Below are positions 20,901-27,611 of a DNA stretch of 64,000 bases, one piece after another (positions within the stretch are counted from its first letter, which is position 1; each line of letters begins with the position of its first letter). Below the pieces are notes generated by a model. It was not told where the DNA came from, searched no databases, and saw only the letters and a program-made list of their open reading frames with translations. Made by a program: the position numbers and the translations under genes. Source of the stretch: AP-15 sp035509615 (GTDB lineage Bacteria > Pseudomonadota > Alphaproteobacteria > ATCC43930 > CGMCC-115725). The stretch covers positions 1 through 64,000 of the forward strand of contig DATJLK010000098.1 of NCBI GenBank assembly GCA_035509615.1, written 5' to 3'.

Positions 20901-23900
20901 GTATCTGGATCGCCCGGAATTGGATGCGGTACGTTTCATCGCCAACCCGTTTGATAGCGCCGACACTGGGCGGCTCTATCGGACAGGGGATTTGGCCCGT
21001 ATATTGCCCGACGGTGACCTCGAATACCTGGGGCGGATCGACGATCAGGTGAAGATTCGCGGCTTCCGCATCGAACTGGGCGAAGTCGAGGCCGTTATCC
21101 GCAAGCATCCAGCGATAGACAACGCCGTCCTCGCTGTCCAGGAAGACGAGCCGGGAGACAAGCGGCTCGTGGCCTATCTGAAGGCGGACCCGTCCTATGC
21201 GCCTGAGATCTCGGGCGGCCATGATTATCTCGTCGAGTACGCCGCCCAATGGCAAAACGTCTTTGACGAGAGCTACGGCGGCGCCGAGGGCGAACTCGGT
21301 TTCAACATTACCGGCTGGAACAGCAGCTACACTGGCCAGCCGATTGCGGCTGAAGAGATGCGGGAATGGGTCACTTCGACTTGTGAGCGGATACTGACCC
21401 TCCACCCTAGCGAAGTGTTGGAAATCGGCTGTGGCACGGGGTTGTTGTTGTCGCGTCTCGCGCGGCATTGTGCTCGCTATTGCGGGGTGGATTTTTCGGC
21501 CGTCGCAGTCGAGCAGGTCAACCGGCTGAAGGCAAAAATGCCGGCGCTTGATCACGTGACGGTTCAGCAGCGCCCGGCACACGATTTCAGCGGAATCGAG
21601 ACAGAATCGTTTGATTTGGTCATTCTCAATTCGGTCGCCCAATACTTTCCGAATCTGGATTATCTCTTGCAGGTCTTGGACGGCGCCGTCCGGCTCGTTC
21701 GCCGCGGCGGCCATGTGTTTCTCGGCGATTTGAGAAGTTTTCCGCTTCTGCAAGCGTATCATACCTCTGTTCAATTGTTTCAGGCCCCAGACGCTCTGCC
21801 GGCGGCGCAATTACGGCAGCGGATCGCCCTGCGCATGGCCCAGGAGGATGAGCTGCTGCTCGATCCCTCGTTGTTCTTCGCGCTACAGCAACAGTTTCCG
21901 AAGATCGGTGGGATTCGCGTGCTGGTCAAGCGTGGCCAGTACAAAAACGAAATGCTGTTGTTCCGGTATGACGTGGTGCTTTCGGTGGGCGCCGAAACGG
22001 GAGGTGTTAACGTCGACTGGATCAACTGGGAGGACGCTCGGCCATCTCTCGCCGACATGCAGAAAACTCTTCAGGGCAAACGGCCCGAGGTGCTGGCAAT
22101 TTCGGCCGTCCCCAACGCCCGGGTGCAGACCGAACTGCGGATAGGGGCTTGGCTCGAAACCGCCGCTGACGATGAACCGGTCAAGAGTCTGCGCGGACAA
22201 TTACAAGAGACGTCCGGCGCTCCCGATCCAGGGGCCCTCGATCCCGAAGCACTCTTCGAATTGGGCGACGCGCTCGGCTATAGTGTCGAAATCAGTTGGG
22301 CCGCGGCCAGTCCAGAGGGCCGTTTTGACGTCGTTTTCTATAACGGGTCGCGGCCAGACTGCAACCGGTCGGCCGGGCCGCTCGCGCTTCAGCCGCTATA
22401 CGCCTACGCGACCAACCCGCTTCGCCGCAAGTTGGCATTGGAGTTGATTCCCAATCTTCGTCGCGCTTTGCAGCAACAACTTCCAGCCTACATGGTGCCC
22501 TCGGCATTTGTGATGATCGACGAATTTCCGCTGACGGCGAACGGCAAGCTCGATCGCCGTGCTCTGCCGGCTCTGGACGCAACAACCCGCAGCATTGAAA
22601 AAAACTTCGTCGCCCCGCGGACAGACGCGGAACGCATCCTGGTGGAAATTTGGGCTGAGGTTCTTGGTCTCGACCAGGTCGGCGTTACGGAAAACTTCTT
22701 CGAATTAGGTGGTGATTCGATTCTCAGCATCCAGATTGTTTCACGCGCCGTTCAGGCGGGCCTGTCGTTGTCACCACGGCTATTGTTCCTGCATCAAACA
22801 ATTGAAGAGCTGGCTGCCGTAATGGCCGATGAGTCACGGGCCCAAGGAGAAACGGATATCGCCTTTGGCGAAGCACCGTTGACGCCGATTCAACATTGGT
22901 TCTTTGAGGCTGAGCAGCCAGAGCCGCACTATTTCAACCAGGCTTTCCTGCTGGAAACGTCTCCGCACCTTGACAGCGAACGGTTGCGACAAGCGCTGCT
23001 TCATTTGCCGTCGCATCATTCCGGCCTGCGTCTGCGCTTCTTTCGTGATGGTGGCGTTTGGCGACAGATCTATGCGGAGGATGATAGTGCCGTAGAATTC
23101 ACGATCGTCGACTGGTCGTCGCAGTCGCCGGATGAGCGACGTGCGACGCTGGAAAACATCGCGGCACATTTACACTCCAGTTTGCATCTTGGCGACGGAC
23201 CACTGATGCGGGCTGCGCATTTTCAGGGAGCCGCGGGCGAGCCGGGGCGTTTACTGTGGATTGCACATCACTTGTTGGTCGATGGCGTCTCGTGGCGAAT
23301 CCTGCTCGAGGATTTGGAGACGGCCTGCCAACAATTGGAAGAGGGCAAGCCGATCACACTGCTCCCGGCGACAGCCTCATTCAAGAGTTGGGCGCAGCAT
23401 CTGCAAGACTATGCCCGGTCTACCAAGCTGCGAGCGGAATTCGAATATTGGCAAAACGTGGCCGCCTCGCCGGTCCGATCGCTGCCATCCGATGGCGTTC
23501 CATCGGATGGCGCTGCGGCGAACGAAGCGTCTGCGCGTGACCACGTCACCCGTAATACCGTGTCGCAGTCGTCGTTTCAACTCTCCACGGAATTGACAGA
23601 CTCGTTGCTGCACGCCGTTCCGCCGGTCTATCGCACGAGAATCGACGAGATACTACTGACGGCACTAGTACAAACCTTTGCCGACTGGGGCGGCGAGCGT
23701 GCGTTGTTGTTGGACCTGGAAGGTCACGGTCGCGAAGAATTGTTCCCTGACCTGGACGTCGCACGAACCATCGGTTGGTTCACCACTATTTTCCCGGTCC
23801 GCCTCAGCTTGCCAGACGACGAGTCACCCGGGGAAGCGATCAAGTCCATTAAAGAACAACTGAGGCGGGTTCCAAAACATGGAATCGGCTATGGCCTGCT

Positions 23901-24324
23901 GAGGTACCTGGCCGACGATTTGTCGATACGCGCTTCATTGAGTAACCAGCCGCAGCCCGAGGTCGTCTTCAATTACCTCGGACAGCTCGATGTCACGATC
24001 AGGAAATCACGCTATTTCCGTCCCGCGGCCGAGCCAAGCGGGCCGCCGGTCAGCCCGCGGTACCGGCGACGACATCCACTCGCAATCGACGCTTCCATTA
24101 TTTCGGGCAGGCTGCTCATTGAGTGGACCTTTATCGCCCGGCGTTTCGAGAGCAAAACGATCGGGCGATTGGGGAAAACATATTTGGACCGGTTAGCAGC
24201 TTTGATCGAACATTGCCGCAATCCAGGCATCGGCGGTTTCACCCCCTCGGATTTCGCTGCGGCCCGGGTCGGCAAAGCAAATCTGGATCGATTACTGTCC
24301 AAACTACAGCAACAGTCGCACTGA
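11941..24324 (+). CDS. NRPS, three modules: C-A(Val-like)-PCP-C-A(Gln)-PCP-C-A(Thr, N-MT)-PCP-E
   Basis: 4127 aa. Module 1: C (HHIISDG at 170), A with code DVFWLGGTFK (closest to the Val code DAFWIGGTFK; D691), PCP Ser1038. Module 2: C (HH1229), A with DAWQFGLIDK, the Gln code (D1751), PCP Ser2100. Module 3: C (HH2293), A with DFWNIGMVHK, Thr (D2825), interrupted after the A8 motif by an N-methyltransferase (about 3096-3500; SAM motif EIGCGTG at 3161), PCP of the GGDSI type (Ser3593) and an epimerisation domain (HHLLVDG at 3776). The C terminus contains FTPSDF followed by a helix, matching COM-donor tails of E-ending synthetases; the next protein begins with a matching acceptor-like sequence. 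Predicted additions: Val (or similar), Gln, D-N-methyl-Thr. It overlaps the preceding gene by 4 bp. Confidence 0.95.
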   Translation: MSDNAPQQEELFELLLQLEGIDLKPASTIARRSDRNEAPLSFAQSRLWFLDQLDGPTPNYNMPGALRLDGELDVDALRVSLGEIRNRHDILRTRFVRRGDEPVQVIDPPDNFALPVVDLTDLNARDQATSFQHLARQNAVQPFDLALGPLLRLQLVRLEPRRHVLLFATHHIISDGWSIGVLIGELTVLYKARRDRVIPELPELAIQYADYAQWQHAHLTRESLEPSLAYWRERLAGAPEILGLPTDRRRPPVQTYDGGTHRFQIGPELTARLRQLSRQCDCTLFMVLQAGFAALLSRYNGSDDIVFGMPVANRTVAGIEPLIGFFANTLVLRTDLSGDPTVAELIARVRSALLGDLEHQELPFEFLVDELQPRRNLSFTPLIQAMLTLQNTPQLDLELPGLTVSIEECATNIAKFDITLALHETNLGLAGEIEYNTDLFDAETIRRMAGHFRNLLRAMAREPAARVSEVDFLSADEVELLLHTWIDTATDFPRDKCIQQLFEQQAAETPDVTALVFCDRQLTYAELNARANQVARHLRTLGVGPEVAVPIICERSIELIVGILGILKAGGAYVPLDPKYPADRLEYMFREVKSPVVLTHRACAGHLPQDAAARLLLDDDWPEFARESREDLEHHTQPDGLAYIIFTSGSTGRPKGVRVVHDGVVRLVKHTNYVSLSADEVILQLTPISFDVSTFEIWGSLLNGGRLVVPPPGIPSSQEIGRLIKDYGITTMWLTAGLFHLLVDENLEGLRPLRQLLAGGDVLSVSHCRRVLRELPELRLINGYGPTECTTFTTCCTLTEATIGSSVSIGRPISNTKVYILDEHRKLVPPGCAGELCAGGYGLARDYLNDPELTAEKFIRDPFDDTPGARLYCIGDLCRYLPDGNIEYLGRIDRQVKIRGFRIEPGEIETVLALHDAVRDCTVTARPDRFGNKRLIAYVVPTDTHHPPDEEDLRAFLSQRLPEFMVPAAFVTLDRLPLNPSGKIDRDVLPAPKAFVDEQEFIAPRTETERALAAIWSRLMGVSRVGIHDNFFAVGGHSLMAIRLVARIRDRFAAELPVRQVFELPTIAGLAEYLDGQADTREPRLPPIFRRPREREPLLSLAQQRLWFLYQLDPHSAAYNVSVALRLTGRLRIDLLVRCFQEIVGRHESLRTNFLQRDGGAVQVVHEQCRVELESRDLSALPTDERDSTWQQLAQAEALRPFELESDSLLRLFLIGLAENDQVLVVTMHHIISDGWSLGVLFDEFSQLYRAFAAGEPSPLDELRVQYADFAAWQRSWLNSDILQRQLAYWRAQLDSAPTLLELPTDRPRPAVQTYPGRTHLFEIDAELTAGLRQFSRESDSSQFMTLLAAYAAILSRYSGQDDIVVGSPVANRKHSDTEALIGFFANTLALRVDLSGDPTFRELLARVREMTLDAFAHDDLPLEQLVEELSPQRNLGQSPIFQTLFVLQNAPLPDLELPDLELTIIDQPLRIAKFDLTLTLEETDGRLRGEFEYNTDLFEADTISRLATHFERFLRDAVARPDQYVSRLQILSVAECERLLIHWNHGEIVDDSVPCVPQWFERQAALTPDATALVFDHQSWTYHELNAGANQLARFLRRRRIDTDIPVGLCLERSYEMVVAQLGVLKAGGAYVPLDLSYPEERLAFMIRDTGMSLLLTEAKWLARHPQASVESVCLDSDRTPIAGESEANLPTSPAPDDLAYIIYTSGSTGEPKGVMVPHRALANHMQWMQRTFAITSGDRVLQKTPFSFDASVWEFYLPLLTGGVLVLAKPDGHLDSEYLVEAIREHRVTVFQGVPSLLRMLVETAGYQDLDSLRYVFSGGEPLTADLRNKLFGASRTAVCNLYGPTEACIDATFQVCSRDETVQAGALAVPIGRPIQNATAYVLDEHQQPVPAGVAGELFLGGAPLARGYWNRPELTAEKFVDNPVGDGRLFKTGDRVRWSRDGHLEFLGRTDDQIKLRGFRIELGEIEAALRTHETVHDAAAVVSTGRPEDPRLIAFVQPAGAQNVSISELRSRLKDQMPEYMIPSAWAVLERLPRLPNGKINKAALPIEEAVSPAAQSKFAPATGTEDLLISIWTKLLNLPHIGPRDNFFDLGGHSLLATQLISRLRHTFSVDLPLRSVFEGPTVVQLARAVDDAVRRRKNFAPLPQIAPTPRAANLPLSFAQQRLWFLQQIDAGNPFYNMPMALEVRGPLDVAVLKRSINKVVQRHEALRTSFATIAGEPVQIVRSNFEVPFAIVDLGDLSAERQMAEIRRHAEAEALQVFDLSKDLLLRTVVLRLDDDHRVLLLTMHHIVSDGWSIGILVDELARLYAAFANNEVSPLAELPIQYADFAVWQRKHLASHVQDVQMSYWQRQLADAPFLLELPADHRRPAVHTFRGGQVPLRFDPDLSEQLRVFSRNNGVTLFMTLLAGFTALLARYTQQDDILVGTPIANRSRAEIEPLIGFFVNMLVLRTDFSDDPDFRELLRRTLRTTLDAYAHQDLPFEQLVEVLHTERDISRNPIVQVSFALQNAPMPPLEVEGLRLQSLELEAQTVRFDIEVHLWDAADGIEGYLLYYRDIFETDTVARFGRHFENLLRAALVNPDAPVSALPLLDADERQARIAAWGVKPEEAAPARCLHRWFEDQAERTPDAVAVVVPAVQDGSQTDTRQTLTYRELNALANQLAHCLRERGAGPEVLVGLCIGRSVNLIIGLLGILKAGSAYVPLDPDYPRDRLAFMLEDSRAPILVTESRYRDALPETSCHVVQMDVDAATITAYPRRNPASKAAPENVAYVIYTSGSTGEPKGVMVTHANVSRLFTTTEPWFTFDASDVWTLFHSCAFDFSVWELWGALLYGGQLVVVPYWVSRSPDAFRQLLTAEGVTVLNQTPSAFRQLVAADALARHQPLLLRHIILGGEALDLQSLRPWFDRHGDARPQLTNMFGITETTVHVTYRRLVRADLEYSGSLIGRPLPDLQLWLLDKHLEPLPVGVAGEIFVGGAGVARGYLDRPELDAVRFIANPFDSADTGRLYRTGDLARILPDGDLEYLGRIDDQVKIRGFRIELGEVEAVIRKHPAIDNAVLAVQEDEPGDKRLVAYLKADPSYAPEISGGHDYLVEYAAQWQNVFDESYGGAEGELGFNITGWNSSYTGQPIAAEEMREWVTSTCERILTLHPSEVLEIGCGTGLLLSRLARHCARYCGVDFSAVAVEQVNRLKAKMPALDHVTVQQRPAHDFSGIETESFDLVILNSVAQYFPNLDYLLQVLDGAVRLVRRGGHVFLGDLRSFPLLQAYHTSVQLFQAPDALPAAQLRQRIALRMAQEDELLLDPSLFFALQQQFPKIGGIRVLVKRGQYKNEMLLFRYDVVLSVGAETGGVNVDWINWEDARPSLADMQKTLQGKRPEVLAISAVPNARVQTELRIGAWLETAADDEPVKSLRGQLQETSGAPDPGALDPEALFELGDALGYSVEISWAAASPEGRFDVVFYNGSRPDCNRSAGPLALQPLYAYATNPLRRKLALELIPNLRRALQQQLPAYMVPSAFVMIDEFPLTANGKLDRRALPALDATTRSIEKNFVAPRTDAERILVEIWAEVLGLDQVGVTENFFELGGDSILSIQIVSRAVQAGLSLSPRLLFLHQTIEELAAVMADESRAQGETDIAFGEAPLTPIQHWFFEAEQPEPHYFNQAFLLETSPHLDSERLRQALLHLPSHHSGLRLRFFRDGGVWRQIYAEDDSAVEFTIVDWSSQSPDERRATLENIAAHLHSSLHLGDGPLMRAAHFQGAAGEPGRLLWIAHHLLVDGVSWRILLEDLETACQQLEEGKPITLLPATASFKSWAQHLQDYARSTKLRAEFEYWQNVAASPVRSLPSDGVPSDGAAANEASARDHVTRNTVSQSSFQLSTELTDSLLHAVPPVYRTRIDEILLTALVQTFADWGGERALLLDLEGHGREELFPDLDVARTIGWFTTIFPVRLSLPDDESPGEAIKSIKEQLRRVPKHGIGYGLLRYLADDLSIRASLSNQPQPEVVFNYLGQLDVTIRKSRYFRPAAEPSGPPVSPRYRRRHPLAIDASIISGRLLIEWTFIARRFESKTIGRLGKTYLDRLAALIEHCRNPGIGGFTPSDFAAARVGKANLDRLLSKLQQQSH
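23484..23511. repeat. Perfect 12-bp inverted repeat inside the E-domain coding region
   Basis: Arms GCCATCCGATGG and CCATCGGATGGC are separated by the 4-base CGTT. The DNA encodes a variable PSDGVPSDGA linker between the two halves of the epimerisation domain, so it need not be functional, but the hairpin is unusually perfect for coding DNA. Confidence 0.85.
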
Positions 24325-24350
24325 TAACCTTCCAGCGATAACCTTCCAGC
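24323..24350 (+). repeat. 14-bp tandem duplication at the gene junction
   Basis: GATAACCTTCCAGC is present twice head-to-tail immediately after, and overlapping, the TGA stop of the 4127-aa synthetase. It makes up most of the 41-bp spacer before the next ATG at 24366 and is probably a replication-slippage duplication. Confidence 0.9.
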
Positions 24351-24365
24351 CGGCACACACTCATC

Positions 24366-27300
24366 ATGAATGACGATCGGCTTGTCGAGGACATTTATAA
24401 TCTGACACCGCTGCAACAGGGAATGCTGTTTCACGGCTTGTACACGCCGGATTCAAGCGCGTACTGGGAGCAGTTGTGCCTAACGCTCTGCGGTGACCTT
24501 GACCCGGTCGCATTCCGCTACAGCTGGCAGGATGTCGTCGCCCGTCATCCGGCGCTACGGACGCATTTTCATTGGGAGGAATTGGACGAGCCGTTGCAGG
24601 TCGTGCAGTCCGAAGTCAGATTGGCTTGGCACGAAGAGGATTGGCGGTCCCTTTCACCTTCCGCGTTCGACATTCGCTTGCGAGAGTTGCTTGATGCGGA
24701 TCGCCAGTGCGGGTTTGACTTTGGTAAGCCACCATTGATGCGGTTCTATTTGATCCAGGGACCGGGTGACAGTTTCACCTTTATCTGGGGTCACCATCAT
24801 ATCCTGCTCGATGGCTGGAGTGGGGCGATTGTTTTTCTCGACTTGGCGGCTTTCTATGAAGCGCGCTGCCAAGGAGAGGTCGCTCGGCTACCGCGCCCCC
24901 GGCCGTTCCGAGATTATATCCTATGGCTGCAGGATCAGGACGACCAGCCTTCCCGAACTTTTTGGCGCAGCCATCTGCAGCAAATACCCGGCCCCGCCAA
25001 GGTTCAGGTAGGCGAACTGATCAGCGGTGCTAAGCCAATACCGCAGCGATATCGCCAACAAGCGCGAACCTTATCGAAATCGGCGACCGACTGCTTGCAA
25101 TCGTTCCTGCGGCGCAATCGGCTGACCTTGAACGCGGTTATTCAGGGCGCGTGGTCGCTGCTATTGAGTCATTACAGCGGCGAGTTCGACGTTGTATTCG
25201 GCACCGTGGTCTCCGGCCGGTCGCCGGACCTGCATGGCGCCGAACACATGGTTGGGTTGTTGATCAATACCATACCGGTTCGCGTCGTACTCGATCCCGC
25301 CGCAGAAGTGCAGCCATGGCTGCACAACCTGCAAGCGGCGCAAGTAGAGCGTGGCCGGCATGCCCATTTATCGCTGGCTGAAATCCTGTCCTGCAGTGGG
25401 CTTCCGCCGGACATTCCCTTGTTCGAGACCATTCTGTCGGTCGAGAACTATCCGGTCGGCGCCTTGTCAGATCAATATCCATCGACGTTCCGCATCGAAC
25501 GTCTGGAAGCCTTCGAGCAGACCAACTATCCGCTCGCCGTTGTCGTCTCGCCCGACGATGGCGGGATAGTGCTGAAAATCACCGCCGATGCAGACCGCTT
25601 TGCTAGAGAAACCGTGGAGCGGATGCTAATCCATTTTGCCAACTTGATAGTTGGGATCGCCGAACGGCCGGCGGCAAGGCTCGTCGATCTAGCACTTGAA
25701 CCTGCCGTCAACCTCCCATTGCAACCGGGCACGTCGTACGCGCCGGAGCGGCGATCGGACGGCGCCGGCATTCATCGTTGTTTCGAATGGCAGGCGCAAC
25801 AGACTCCTCAGGCGACAGCCGTTATCAGCGAAACGGGGAGTCTCTCGTATGGCGAACTGAATGAACGGGCCAATCGGCTGGCAAGATACCTGCAGGATCA
25901 GGGAACCGGTCCGGATGACTTGGTTGGCATCTGTGCCAATCGCTCTCTTGAGATGGTCGTGGCGCTGCTTGGTGTGCTGAAATCCGGGGGCGCCTACGTC
26001 CCTCTTGATCCCGGTTATCCCGTCGAGCGACTGCGCTTCATGCTAGCCGATGCTGGACTCTCGCTGGTGCTGACGGACCCTTCGCTTCCGGTAGCACTGG
26101 GCGAAGAATTGACGACTGGGTCGCCATTGGCAACCCGCCTCGTGGACCTTAAACGCCATAAACACCTGTTCGCCGGTTATGCCGCGGATAACATTCGCGG
26201 CGATTCGACGACCGCCGAGGACCTGGCTTACGTAATTTACACATCGGGATCAACCGGCCGTCCCAAGGGGGTCATGATCACACATGGCGCCTTGTTGAAT
26301 CATATGCACTGGATGATCGGCGAGTTTTCCTTTCATGACCCGGTGCGCGTGTTGCAAAAGACTCCCTTCAGCTTCGATGCTTCCGTCTGGGAGTTCTTCC
26401 TGCCGCTGATGTGTGGCGGGACGCTGGTGCTGGCCAAGCCAGACGGACACCAGGATTTGGATTACTTGGTAGACATTATCCGCGCACGCCAGATCTCGGT
26501 GCTGCAAGGGGTCCCATCGTTTCTGGAATTGTTGGTTGCACACGAAGGGTTCGGCGCATGCACCTCCCTGACGCATGTCTTCAGCGGCGGAGAAATCCTG
26601 ACCGAATCTCTGCGGCAGCGGTTACAGGCGCGCATCTCGGCCGTATTTTGTAATTTATATGGCCCAACGGAAACTTGTATCGACGCCACCTTTCATGTTT
26701 GTCCGGCCGATGGCAATCCGGCGACAAACGACCGCGTCCCGATTGGCCGACCGATCGCGAATGCATTCGTTAGTGTCCGTGACGCGTGGGGTCACATAGC
26801 GCCGCTGGATGTCGCCGGCGAACTGTGGATTGGCGGTCAGGGACTGGCTCGCGGCTATTGGAACCGACCCGAACTAACCGAAGAAAAATTCGTCCTGGAC
26901 CCGGCCGGCAGTGGCCGCGTGTACCGGACAGGCGATTTGGTGCAACGCCGGTCCGACGGCACCCTGCAGTTTCTCGGGCGGCTCGACCAACAAGTGAAAC
27001 TGCGGGGCTACCGGATCGAACTTGGTGAAATCGAAGCGGTTCTCGAACAGCATCCCGCTGTCGGCCGCGCCATTGTCGTGGTCGGTAAAGACCACTCGGA
27101 CCGCTCGTATCTGGTGGCCTACATCATGCCGTCCGGCGACCGGGAGGGCATCGAGGCTAAGGTCTGCGAAACCATGAGGCAGATGCTGCCGAGCTACATG
27201 ATCCCCGTCAATTGCGTGGTCGTGGACAATTTCCCGCAAACTCCAAACGGGAAGGTGGACCGTCGCCAATTGTCGACCTGGCAGCCTCCATCCGCGTTAT

Positions 27301-27611
27301 CCAACGGCTACATTGCACCGGGATCGGAGACAGAACAACAAGTCGCGGCGATTTGGGAGCAAGTCTTGAACCTGAAAGAGATCGGCGTCCACGACAACTT
27401 TTTCCAACTGGGCGGGCATTCTCTCACAGCCATGCAAGTGCTCTCGCGCATCCGCGATGTGTTCCAGATCAAGCTTTCACTGCGCATGTTGTTCGATCTG
27501 CCGACCGTGTCCGAGTTGGCCCGACGGATCGAAACGCATCAAACCGCGCATTTCGCCTCACACACCTCTGGCGCCGAGGATGGGGACGAAATTGAGGAAA
27601 TATCGATATGA
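24366..27611 (+). CDS. NRPS, single module: C(DCL)-A(Gln)-PCP
   Basis: 1081 aa. The protein opens with EDIYNLTPLQQGMLFH, the hallmark of C domains that follow an E domain (DCL type), which fits the D-configured N-methyl-Thr delivered by the upstream protein; this opening also serves as the COM acceptor in tyrocidine-like systems. The C active site is HHILLDG (H144, H145, D149). The A domain code is DAWQFGLIDK (D671), the Gln code, identical to that of module 2 in the preceding protein. The PCP carries GGHSL (Ser1019). The C terminus is short and acidic (EDGDEIEEISI), the kind of tail recognised by TubC-type N-terminal docking domains, and the next protein starts with one. It overlaps the next gene by 4 bp (ATGA). 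Confidence 0.95.
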   Translation: MNDDRLVEDIYNLTPLQQGMLFHGLYTPDSSAYWEQLCLTLCGDLDPVAFRYSWQDVVARHPALRTHFHWEELDEPLQVVQSEVRLAWHEEDWRSLSPSAFDIRLRELLDADRQCGFDFGKPPLMRFYLIQGPGDSFTFIWGHHHILLDGWSGAIVFLDLAAFYEARCQGEVARLPRPRPFRDYILWLQDQDDQPSRTFWRSHLQQIPGPAKVQVGELISGAKPIPQRYRQQARTLSKSATDCLQSFLRRNRLTLNAVIQGAWSLLLSHYSGEFDVVFGTVVSGRSPDLHGAEHMVGLLINTIPVRVVLDPAAEVQPWLHNLQAAQVERGRHAHLSLAEILSCSGLPPDIPLFETILSVENYPVGALSDQYPSTFRIERLEAFEQTNYPLAVVVSPDDGGIVLKITADADRFARETVERMLIHFANLIVGIAERPAARLVDLALEPAVNLPLQPGTSYAPERRSDGAGIHRCFEWQAQQTPQATAVISETGSLSYGELNERANRLARYLQDQGTGPDDLVGICANRSLEMVVALLGVLKSGGAYVPLDPGYPVERLRFMLADAGLSLVLTDPSLPVALGEELTTGSPLATRLVDLKRHKHLFAGYAADNIRGDSTTAEDLAYVIYTSGSTGRPKGVMITHGALLNHMHWMIGEFSFHDPVRVLQKTPFSFDASVWEFFLPLMCGGTLVLAKPDGHQDLDYLVDIIRARQISVLQGVPSFLELLVAHEGFGACTSLTHVFSGGEILTESLRQRLQARISAVFCNLYGPTETCIDATFHVCPADGNPATNDRVPIGRPIANAFVSVRDAWGHIAPLDVAGELWIGGQGLARGYWNRPELTEEKFVLDPAGSGRVYRTGDLVQRRSDGTLQFLGRLDQQVKLRGYRIELGEIEAVLEQHPAVGRAIVVVGKDHSDRSYLVAYIMPSGDREGIEAKVCETMRQMLPSYMIPVNCVVVDNFPQTPNGKVDRRQLSTWQPPSALSNGYIAPGSETEQQVAAIWEQVLNLKEIGVHDNFFQLGGHSLTAMQVLSRIRDVFQIKLSLRMLFDLPTVSELARRIETHQTAHFASHTSGAEDGDEIEEISI

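Noticed and set aside
20287..21810. 507-aa open frame on the minus strand
   Set aside because: Lies wholly opposite the A and N-MT coding region of the NRPS; it has no ribosome-binding site or recognisable domain and is an antisense shadow of GC-rich coding DNA.
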